From the NCBI RefSeq assembly GCF_000350225.1, contig NW_005179257.1, forward strand, positions 1 through 64,000: DNA of 64,000 nt, read 5' to 3'. The notes beneath the pieces are model-generated. The model worked only from the letters and a program-made list of their open reading frames with translations. It ran no database searches and was not told the DNA's origin. The stretch comes from Chondrus crispus (Eukaryota; Rhodophyta; Florideophyceae; Gigartinales; Gigartinaceae). Shown piece after piece: positions 55,148 through 64,000 of the stretch. The position numbers and the translations under genes were made by a program. Numbering within the stretch: position 1 is the first letter of the stretch; the number at the start of each line of letters is the position of its first letter.

Positions 55148-58100
55148 GTGGAGAGGCGGTTCCGAATTCTCGGCCGCAACTATACTGGTACTAGCCAGGA
55201 TAACCCCGATCCCGAAGGACTCGGTACTCTACGCCGGCCATGGCGGAGGAACATCCCAGTGCTTGCCCCAGGTGTTCCGACCTCCGAGACAGTAATGACC
55301 CTGTCTCGGAGAAATTACAAGGTCTACGCTGACCTTGGACTAACACCAGCTATATTGCTGAGGCAACTCACCATCCTCGACACGGGAGCGGGATCTAATT
55401 TTGTCAGGGCTGACACGTTACCCACAGGATGGGAGTCTCTCCTCATCCCGGGCGAAGTCCCGACGATTGCAGACGCAAATGGACGGCCCTTGCGTACCAG
55501 CGGTCAAATACCACTGGTGGTGCGGTTAGGAGACCGCACCATGAAGTGCACATTCATCGTCTGTGAGCGATTGGCCGCCCCCGTTATTCTGGGTTGCGAA
55601 TTTAACGACCGATTTGTCGAAGCCATCTACCCCCGACGCAAGCTCGTGGAGTTGGATGACGGTACGAAGGTACCCATCGTTCGGAAACCGGCTCGTCGTG
55701 CCGCGGACCACCCTCCGCTCCCCTCGGAGCAGGAGTATTCCCCCACAGCAGGGCGTATTTCCCCCAAGCTTAAGGTCGCCCGTGCAGTGGATATCCCCGC
55801 CGGTACCCAAACGTGGGTTTACGTCACCAACGGAAGGAGTGGACTCTCGGTCGTAGAGCCGAACCCGCAATTATATGCGAAGCACAGAGTCTCCATCTCC
55901 AACGGAGTGGTTCACCTCTCCCCGTTGCAGGAGTTTCGGATCTTGGTGGCCAACTTCTCAGCGGCCACCAAGAGATTATCGAAGAACCAAGTAGTGGGTT
56001 TCGTATCCCCCCATCCCCGCGCGATGATCCGCACGGCGATGCCGTTAGACACAGTTCTTGCCGCGGAATTTCACGAGGGGGGCCCGCCGGTACAGAACGA
56101 CGACTCCCCTTGGCCAACCTCCTCAACCCCGGAGTCGGACTCCCATCCCAAGGATGTCGTCCCCCTCGACCATCTGCCGCCGCACCAGCGTAGGCAGGTC
56201 AGCACCATGCTCACGCCATACGCGGGCATGTGGAACGGGACTCTGGGCGAGGTTCGCGCGACAAACCACCGCATTGAGCTCACCCCCGGCGCTAGGCCGT
56301 TCCGTTGCCAACCGTATCGGGCAGGACCACGCGCCCGAGACGCGGAACAAGCCTCGGTTGACGAGATGTTGGCTAACGGGGTGATCACCCGGTCGAAATC
56401 CGAATGGGCGTCGCCTGTCGTCCTCATCCCCAAGCAGGATGGAAGCCCCCGTTTTTGTGTCGACTACCGTCGACTAAACGCTCTCACCGTGCGAGACACG
56501 TACCCCATTCCTCGCATGGACGAGTGTCTGGACTCCCTCGGGGAGGCCAAGGTGTTCACCACCTTGGATTGTAACTCCGGCTACTGGCAAATTCCAGTAG
56601 CCAAGGAGGATAGAGCAAAAACCACGTTTACGTGCCATGCTGGGACGTTTCAGTTCAACCGAATGCCCTTCGGCCTGATGAACGCCCCGGCTACATTTCA
56701 AAGAATGTTGGATATTCTCCTCTCCGGCTACCGATGGAAGAGTTGCTTGATTTACTTGGACGACATAATTATTTTCTCCAAGGATCACGACTCCCATCTC
56801 AAGGATGTGGAGGTTATACTCCAAGCCCTACAACAGGAGGGTTTATCACTTAAGCTCAAAAAGTGTAAGTTTTTCCAAGACTCGGTAGAGTACTTGGGAC
56901 ATATCATTCGACCGGGGGAACTGCAAGTTCACCCGAAGAATGTCAAAGCGCTCTCCGAAGCGACCACCCCACGGACCCAAACGGAGCTCCGCTCCTTTTT
57001 GGGAATGTGTAATGTATACCGACGATTTGTCGCCCACTTCGCTAACATTGCCGCGCCTCTGACGGCTATGCTCCGCAAGGGAGAACCAGATCTCCTTCCC
57101 ACCTTTGCGGAGGTCCAAACCACGGCCTTCAACACGTTGAAGGAGTGTCTAATATCCCCCCCGGTGTTGAAGCTTCCTCGCCTCGGGTTACCCTACTCGC
57201 TCGATACCGATGCGTCAGACGCTCAACTGGGTTGTACCTTGCTACAAACCCATGAGGATGGGCACTGATACCCGGTTGGGTATTGGTCCCGCACGCTATC
57301 TACAGCGGAACGCAATTACTCGACGACCGAGAAAGAATGCCTCGCCATCGTATGGGCGATTCAAACGCTGCGGCCCTACCTGGAACGCGAGCGGTTTACG
57401 GTCAACACCGATCACCATTCTCTCAGGTGGCTCATGAACCTCGTCGATGCGAGTGGTCGACTTGCCCGGTGGCGCTTGCGCCTTGCCGAATATGACTTCG
57501 ACGTTACCTACGTGAAGGGAATCAAGAATTGCCTTGCCGACGCTTTAAGTCGTATACCCTCCACGGGGGGTACTACCGTCCCGGTGGACGAGGAGATACC
57601 TTGTTACTCAGCTTTGAACCTTGAGGACGATCCTCTGTTCACAGAGGAAAATGATGACGACCCTGAGGTCGACGTGACATCCGGCTGTTATGCCTTGGAA
57701 CCCCCGGCATCAAAGGCCGCGCTGACGCACGACGATTTTTCGCGGGAGCAACTCTCCGATCCCCTGTGTAAGGAGGTGGCTTCCCGTCTTGCGAAGGGGG
57801 AGGGTTCCGCCCAACTCCGTTTGTCACGGTTCTTCATCAACACAGAAGGTTTAATCTGTCGGAAAGCCCACCTGGATGGTGTCGAACAAATTGTCGTCCC
57901 AACAACCCTCCGTGACAGGGTGTTGTATTTATCGCATTATCCCGCCACCTCAGGTCACCCTGGAGGTCGGCGTTTATTCTACACGCTCCGGCAGCGGTAT
58001 TACTGGCCAAGCATGTCGGTCGATGCCTATTCCACAGTCCGGATGTGTCCCGACTGCGCCAAGGCCAGCACCAAATTGCGTAAACACAACTCAGAATTGA

Positions 58101-59789
58101 AGACGTTCCCTCCATCAGGCCCCCTGGAGTACATCGCAATTGATATCCTTGGAGAACTACCCCGAACCCCAAGAGGACATCGTTACCTCTTGGTGATGAC
58201 GGACCGTTACTCCAAGTTAACCCGAACCGTACCCTTACGGAAAATCACCGCCGAGACAGTAGCTCAGGAGTTCATTTCACACTGGGTCTTCGTTTACGGA
58301 GCCCCAGTGAAGCTCCTCTCCGACAACGGGAGTCAATTCACTTCGAGGTTCTTCCTCGCAGTGTGCAAAATCCTCTCTATTGAAAGTGTGTTCACAACCG
58401 CATATCACCCCCAGACTAATGGGCAGGTGGAAAGATTCAACAGAACGTTGGTCTCAACTCTACGGCACTATCTGGCCGATAACCAACGTGACTAGGACCA
58501 GTACACGGATGCCCTCACCTACGGCTACAACTGCACGGTCAACCGCATGATCGGCATGAGGCCATTTGAGCTGGTGTTATCCCGAACGCCGAGTCCGCTG
58601 TCCCTACAGCAAACTCCGCTGTTGGAACCCTCCGCCTCACGGGCGCATTTCAAGTTCCGCTTCCTCGCGTGGTTGCGCGGCCTCATGGCCACGGCTGACA
58701 AGAACCTACGCGCCGGACAGGAACGCTATAAGAACGACTTTGACAAGCGGATTCGACTCCCTACGCCGGAATATCAAGTAGGGGACCAAGTCCTCGTTAA
58801 CCGAGAAGCGGCATTACGCTCAGAGGAGCGAACCGACAAGGATCGGGTGAAAAACAAACTCGCACCGCGCACTGAGGGACCGTTCCCCGTGGTAAAGGTG
58901 GATGACCATACTGTCACCGTCCTTCGAGGCACCGGGTTGAAGGACAGAATCTCTCGAGATAAAGTCGTCAAGGCCCCCCCGCTATGAAATGCGGTAGGGG
59001 GCGCTGCGCCCTCGTTGGCGGATCAGCGCGATGATGGGGAACCCCCGTCGTCGGACACGACTCCCATCCGAGGGAGAGGCATTGAGGGACAGTTGGGTAA
59101 TCTACCGCTTGACGACCTCGAGGCGGCGGAGGACACCGCCACCCCGGCGCCTTCCCCCGCGCACGCTCCGGGACTGATGGATGCCCTGACCAGCGAAACC
59201 CCGGAGCGGGTTATATCTCGACTCGCTCCCACCCCCCCCCCAGGTAAAGGAGGTTCTATCGTCGAACCCAAGGGCTACGGCTACTGCATCGGCGAGAGAA
59301 AAACGGGCACCCCGCAGTGCGCCGGGGGCGCCCGGGAATGCGCGTACACGCCCCCGAGCCGCGACCTCCAATGACACGTGTCGCGCCCGAGGGAGAAATG
59401 GCGTCCCGCCAAGATGGGCGAAGGGCAGCTTACACGATCGGGCCACGCTTGCTCCCTTGCGAGAGACACGCGAACCTTCCGCACCGACACCCGCGAGGCG
59501 AGCCGTCCAACAGGCCCTGTCGGAGGCCATACCGGCCCTTGCCGCGAGGTGTGCCTTTAACATCAGCGGCGCTGGCCTACCACCGTCGCCGGCCCCACCT
59601 CCGCCGCGTTCTCCGACCTCCCCGGGAGTGTTACCCACCGAGTACGTCGTAGAATCCCTCTCCGGGCATGCCGCCGGCTCGGACGGAATTCCGGTGTTTC
59701 GCGTTCACTGGTATGGCTATTCTACGGACGACGACACCTGGGAACCAGCCCACCACGTTGACTACAATACTGTCGTACGTTACTGTTGA
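55148..59789 (+). mobile_element. Gypsy pol region with chromodomain
   Basis: Protease LDTGAGSNFV (near 55377). Reverse transcriptase with VDYRRLNALTVRDTYPIPR and the YLDDIIIFS active site (near 56750). RNase H (TDHHSLRWLMN, near 57410). Integrase with HYPATSGHPGGRR...CPDC zinc finger (near 57940-58050) and catalytic core (IAIDILG, LLSDNGSQFTS, HPQTNGQVERF). The end is a chromodomain (EYVVESLSGH, FRVHWYGYSTDDDTWEP, near 59640-59785), which marks a chromovirus and would direct integration to modified chromatin. Broken fossil. Confidence 0.92.
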
Positions 59790-60367
59790 CGCAAGCACCT
59801 GCGGGTACCCGCTCGGTCACTATGGGACCGGCCCGACAGCGTCGGTATGCAGCATTAGCCCCGGCAGAAGAGGCCGCGGATAACATCTCGTACAACGAGG
59901 ACGGTGACCTCGCAGAAGCCAGAAGGACGGGATTCGTCAGTTCGAAGTGTCGAAGGGAAAGGCCGCCTCCCGTACCAAGGAGGGAACTCGCACATATACC
60001 AGGGTCATGACTCGCGGTGAAAGAGGATGCCGAATGCCTAACTCGTAGCCGAGGGGCTAATACTCGCTCGATCGAGGCATGACCCGCGGTTACGGCGGTA
60101 ACAACTTATTACCTCGTTGAACGAGGGACCCCCCTTCGTCAATTCGAGGTTGTGATTCTTCCACCCGATGAGAAGCCGAACTCGCCAACTCAAGGCGGAT
60201 TTCCCTCTACGCCACGTGTACAGCGCTGAGAGGGTGTACCGCGCGCTCGTCCGCACGTCGGGATCTAGCGGCTTCCCCTCATGTAACGAGGTTTATTCAG
60301 GATCTCGGTCCCCACTTCCGTGGGGCGAGTTAGACTACCTCGCAGGTTCGAGGCCTGGCACTAAATG

Positions 60368-60496
60368 ACTCGACCATCGAGGGACTATTACTCGCACTCT
60401 CGAGGGCGTAACTCGACAATCGAGGGACTATTACTCGCACTCTCGAGGGCGTAACTCGACAATCGAGGGACTATTACTCGCACTTTCGAGGGCGTA
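60368..60496 (+). repeat. Three-copy 43-bp tandem repeat in the gypsy element
   Basis: The unit contains CGAGGGACTATTACTCGCAC. The three copies are nearly identical, and more diverged relatives (ACTCG...CGAGG) lie upstream from about 60030. Confidence 0.88.
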
Positions 60497-60533
60497 ACTC
60501 GCATATGGAGGACTACAGCGACGCGTACGCGGG

Positions 60534-62194
60534 CTAGACCTCTTCCACATAGTCCCCGACTTCCTCCTCCGGCAGCACCTCGCGAGGCTCGCCAGGAGTT
60601 ACACCGCCGTCCTTCTCCGTTGTAGGGGAAGCAGAGGTTCCCTTCTCGACGACCCTGTCGGAATTGCCCTCCGCCACAACGCGCAGGGGCGTCTCCCTCG
60701 CCGGGGAGACGGCCGCTGAGAGCGACGCGCTCCGAGGTGCCACGGCGCCCTCTTCTGCGCCGCCCTCCGCCACAAGGCGACGTACCGCAGCCACCATCCG
60801 CGGGTTGCGCAGGAGCACCCGCAAGTCCGCCTCCGACAACTCCGTCGGATGGCGTCCCTCCCCGACCGGGGCCCCTACGCGCGTCCCGGTCGCCTCACCT
60901 TCGGCCATCACAACATCCGCCGAAGTTCTACGCTCGCCGTGCTTGGCCCTCACCCGCACGGGCTCTCGAGCCCCGCGTTCGGGATCGCCCCCGGGAGTCT
61001 CCTCCCGGACTCGTACGCGCGTGATTCCGACACCACCCCCAGTGGCCTGCTCCGGTCGCCCGCGCATCAGCTCGGGCTGGGTGACGTCCAAGGTCCCGGC
61101 CGCGATACGCACCCAGTTGCCCGTTAGCGGGGTGCCGGCATCATACCTCCGACCTGGGGAGTGATTCCTCACGCGATGATTGTCATAATGGTGCCCTTGG
61201 TTATACGGAACCCGAGGCCAGTCAACACTGTCGTGGATATCCAACAGGGCGAGTAGACGCTCCTGTAGCGCCGCCGACCCCAGTACCCTCGTCAGGTCGA
61301 GCCTCCGCAACCACTCCACCACGGCCGTAGGGAGGACATACAGGCGCCCATCATACGTGGACCAGATGAAGCGCTTGGCTATAATCGCGATCCACTCACT
61401 CAGGAACACCATCCATTTTGGCGACTGAGGATCTTCCATCATGCCGAGGCCATAGTACAGTAGGCACAGAGGGAGCTCAGCTATGAAGTCCGCCGGGACT
61501 TCATACTGATCAAACCACGTCGGTACCTCGGGGTACTGAGTGTGCAACGTCTCTCGCTCGAACGAGGTTACCTCGACCCACTCATAGGCGATGAATACCC
61601 CCATTCGGTTTCTCATACGACGCTCGAATTTCAGCTCCCCATGCATCACGGGATCTCGCCGCCTCTCCAATTCGACGTCATAGCCGGGGGGCATCAACGG
61701 AGTGTCCCAGGCCATCAACGAGACTGAGGGTACCTCCTCCCTATCGCGGAGACCCTCCATTACCCGCCGTAAATTAGCGACATAACCCCGGTCCGCCTCC
61801 GACCTGTACGCCCACGTGTCGAGCCCCACGCTCGCGGGACCAACCGATTACACGGCGTACGGCGAATGCGATGCCGGAGAAAACTCACGAACGCTTCACG
61901 CGACTCGGCGTCCGTCCGCCGACATTCGGGGCGCAATAATTCCCTCTCCACGACCAATCCGTGGGTAAAATCGCGGGAGAACACGGCTTGCAAACTAAGG
62001 TCACCCGGGAGCTCGCCCGACGCAGTGGCGTACGCACGGACTAGCTCCGGATCTCGCAGACCCTCCGCCGAGAGGAAGGGAGCCCTCTCGAACAGGAGGG
62101 GGGCGTCGCTCATGGTTCGCCCCCACAACTCGCTCGGTCGAGGCCACACTCCGCCATCTCGGGCGTATATCCCCACGTACATGGCGCCCTGCAT
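60534..62194 (-). mobile_element. Antisense reading region inside the gypsy element, function unknown
   Basis: A minus-strand protein-like region of roughly 550 codons between the chromodomain and the 3' LTR. The upstream part is rich in charged residues and Trp (GGVWPRPSELWGRT). The middle holds hydrophobic and aromatic segments (FIAELPLCLLYYGLGMM, MVFLSEWIAIIAKRFIW). The C-terminal third is Glu/Arg/Gly/Thr-rich and disordered. I recognise no family. Extra antisense genes between pol and the 3' LTR are known in some plant LTR elements, but this one resembles none that I can name. It is interrupted about once in this copy. Confidence 0.6.
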
Positions 62195-62318
62195 CGGACA
62201 CCAGCTGACTATACTCGCCGGCTACACTCGCGAGGCGTACGAACACACTCGACCACCCCGTAGTCGGAACACCTTCCGCTCCGCCGACGGGTCATATCGA
62301 GCTTAGACCCGGGACACT

Positions 62319-62525
62319 TACGCCACTTGGCGGAAATCGATTCGGTCATCTGCCCGGGGTGCTGTACGCCACTTGGCGGAAATCGATTCGGGCATCGACC
62401 CGAGATACTGTACGCCAATTGGCGGAAATCAATTCGGGCATCCACCCGAGATACTGTACCCACTAGGCGGAAATCAGGGCGGTCATCGACCGGGATACTG
62501 TACGCATACTTAGCGAAATCGCCGG
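62319..62525 (+). repeat. Five-copy 46-bp tandem repeat before the 3' LTR
   Basis: Units start TACGCCACTTGGCGGAAATC at 62319, 62365, 62411, 62457 and 62501; the last two are diverged. Each begins with a small palindrome (CGCCA-CT-TGGCG). Confidence 0.9.
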
Positions 62526-62554
62526 GAATACAGTTCGCGGGGACGCTCTACTCT

Positions 62555-62567
62555 GAGAGGGGGGCTA
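62555..62567 (+). other. Gypsy polypurine tract
   Basis: GAGAGGGGGG followed by CTA directly before the 3' LTR. Confidence 0.75.
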
Positions 62568-63298
62568 TGTAGTGCACTGTTACGCCTCCCTCAATCGCGA
62601 GGCTTACGCGGGATGCCACCCTCCCGGGTGCGCATCCCACGTGTTACCATACGTATGATCGTGTACATGTACCACGTGTAATCGTGTAACTACCCACCCA
62701 GGCATGGCCGGGTGTAAGCCCTGTCGAAGTACGGACAGTCTGTCACTCCACGTCTAGGCGTGTCGATTCCCACGTGTAGGCGGGTATCATAACCCTATAC
62801 AGGGGGAATTGCGTACTGTACAGCGCTGAGGCTGGTACGCCGGTAATTATTGCCGTGTTCTAATTAATTAATTAATAATAATAATAATTATTATTATTAT
62901 TACGACGTCGACTAGTATATAGTCGACGCTCGACCCTAAGTAAAGACGGCACGAAGCTTTGGGTCTAGAACTCGGGTTTTTGGAACGGAGTCGTAGCCTC
63001 GCGTCGGTCCCCGTCCCACGACGGTACCCCGCGAGCCATCTACGTCCCGATTCCCTCCTGTCTCTACCGCGCGCGTCGTCCCGCCAAGCCCGACTCTCCG
63101 CGCGACAGCTGTCTCTACCGCTCCGCCCCTCCTAGGCTCTGTTTTCCCACTTTTTTCCTTACTTTCCCTACTGCGCTTCGCGCCCGGCCCCGTACCGGTC
63201 CCTTACGGGTGGTCTCCCGATAACCCCCCTACACGCGCCCCCCGAACGCGCGCGCTCTGCCAGAGGGGGATCCCACCCTTCCCCCTCAGTGCACGACA
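62568..63298 (+). repeat. 3' LTR of the gypsy element (731 bp)
   Basis: Nearly identical to the 5' LTR. By eye it differs by about five substitutions (mostly C/T transitions) plus two small length changes, one of them an extra TAA in the AT-rich block. Confidence 0.93.
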
Positions 63299-64000
63299 TC
63301 CAGTTGCGGAATTCCAAGTGCCCTTCTTCGCTGCTCTTTGGCCAGTCGGAGATGTCCTCGAGAAGTTAACGTTGACATCATGAAGCACTCTCTCAAATAA
63401 ATCCTTTTCTGGAATGGTGCCTTCGGATCCATCTGACTCGGGTGAGTCGTTGTGGTGGGTGTCGTTCACCTGGAGGCTATTATCCCTCTGGTAACATACT
63501 TCTGCAAGTACCAGTTGAACGCTGGCGGACATTGCCCTCTTTTTCTTCGCGTAATTCTCAAGCTTGCTCGATGCTGCTTTAGCAACATTCAAAGGATTGG
63601 GGCAGTCTTTCAACATATGGTTGGGATTGCCACAGTTAAAGCATCTGGAACCAGACAGGGGATCGAACTTTGGCACCTTCGAATTAGTTCCAGATGAAAC
63701 TGCTCGACGTCCGCGTGTGTTAACTTGCGGAGGTTTGCGGCCATAGCGACCCTGACTTGTATACAACATACCATGTATGTCCTCACCATTAGCTACAGCA
63801 TCACTTTGGTGACCCGCGACTTTGTCGCGAAGCTTAGCAACTTTGGATTCCTTCTCGAGCTGCAGGACGTTTTCAAATATAGTTTTCATATAACTCTTCG
63901 AAGGAAAGACTGTTTGTGCCGATAGGAGTGAGAGGATCTTTAGACTATTCGTAACCCACCACAGCATTGTGGAGGAACTCTATCTTATGAGCTTCCCCTC
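63299..64000 (-). mobile_element. Copia gag part, running off the right edge
   Basis: Contains the retroviral-type zinc knuckle CFNCGNPNHMLKDC and upstream basic, helical sequence (LQLEKESKVAKLRDKVAGHQ). It is the gag end of the copia element whose protease lies on the other side of the gypsy insertion. Incomplete at the window edge. Confidence 0.85.

Larger units (their letters stand above)
51964..63298 (+). mobile_element. Ty3/gypsy chromovirus, complete length (11.3 kb), coding parts broken
   Basis: Plus-strand element inserted into the copia fossil. Parts in order: 5' LTR, primer-binding site, gag, pol (protease, reverse transcriptase, RNase H, integrase, chromodomain), a repeat-rich 2.8-kb region with an antisense reading region, polypurine tract, 3' LTR. 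Flanking 5-mers are TTCAG and TCCAG (4 of 5 match), consistent with a target duplication. The two LTRs differ at only a handful of positions (below 1%), so insertion was recent. The coding regions carry about five breaks, so this copy is not functional. It is unusually long for a chromovirus because of the extra region after pol. Confidence 0.92.
47856..64000 (-). mobile_element. Ty1/copia retrotransposon fossil, split by two insertions
   Basis: Minus-strand element whose order (3' LTR, RNase H, reverse transcriptase, integrase, protease, gag) reads from left to right in the window. It survives as three blocks: about 47856-49654, 50295-51963 and 63299 to the right edge. The gaps are a solo gypsy-type LTR and a full-length gypsy element. 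Integrase before reverse transcriptase identifies Ty1/copia. Its 5' LTR lies beyond the window. Apart from the two insertions it has a few (roughly three) internal breaks and is not functional. It is older than both insertions. Confidence 0.85.

Noticed and set aside
60366-62525. Tandem repeats considered as a CRISPR array
   Set aside because: They are head-to-tail repeats without unique spacers, inside a retrotransposon of a eukaryote.

Overview
The window looks like nuclear DNA of a unicellular red alga (Rhodophyta), most like the Porphyridium type. This is inferred from gene content and not from a database match. Two products are plastid-targeted (isopropylmalate isomerase small subunit and chlorophyll synthase), and both leaders start with an early Phe (MAF..., MVAF...), as is typical of red-algal and glaucophyte transit peptides. 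Nearly all genes are single uninterrupted frames. Many starts sit in a CCATGG context. A nuclear copy of mitochondrial-type bL36 is present.

Positions 1-28400 are a normal gene-dense region. In order: plastid LeuD (+), a secreted carbohydrate-binding-like protein (+), a bZIP factor (-), a TMEM16/anoctamin with two introns (-), a type II DnaJ (-) divergent from chlorophyll synthase (+), a very long BK-type potassium channel (-), ALG11 mannosyltransferase (-), proteasome ATPase RPT5 (-) divergent from bL36m (+), and a 1456-residue RING-kinase-armadillo protein (+). Most are housekeeping functions: leucine and chlorophyll synthesis, protein folding and degradation, N-glycosylation, ion and lipid transport. 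I see no operon-like coupling. Two divergent pairs share promoters of about 400 bp.

Positions 28400-41900 are gene-poor. They hold GTAC-rich palindromes, foldback sequences, short tandem repeats, and a minus-strand coding-like tract (34.7-38.8 kb) with splice-like signals that I cannot assign to a family. A five-finger C2H2 protein follows at 41.9 kb. At 45.1-47.4 kb a cysteine-rich CXC-type protein (+) faces a PCIF1-like NPPF adenine methyltransferase (-). Each is interrupted once.

From about 47.9 kb to the right edge the window is a nest of LTR retrotransposon fossils. A minus-strand Ty1/copia element is split by a solo Ty3/gypsy-type LTR (49655-50294) and by a complete-length 11.3-kb Ty3/gypsy chromovirus (51964-63298). 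The chromovirus has nearly identical LTRs but several coding breaks. It carries an unusual extra reading region in antisense, plus two blocks of tandem repeats, between its chromodomain and its 3' LTR. The copia element continues past the right edge of the window.
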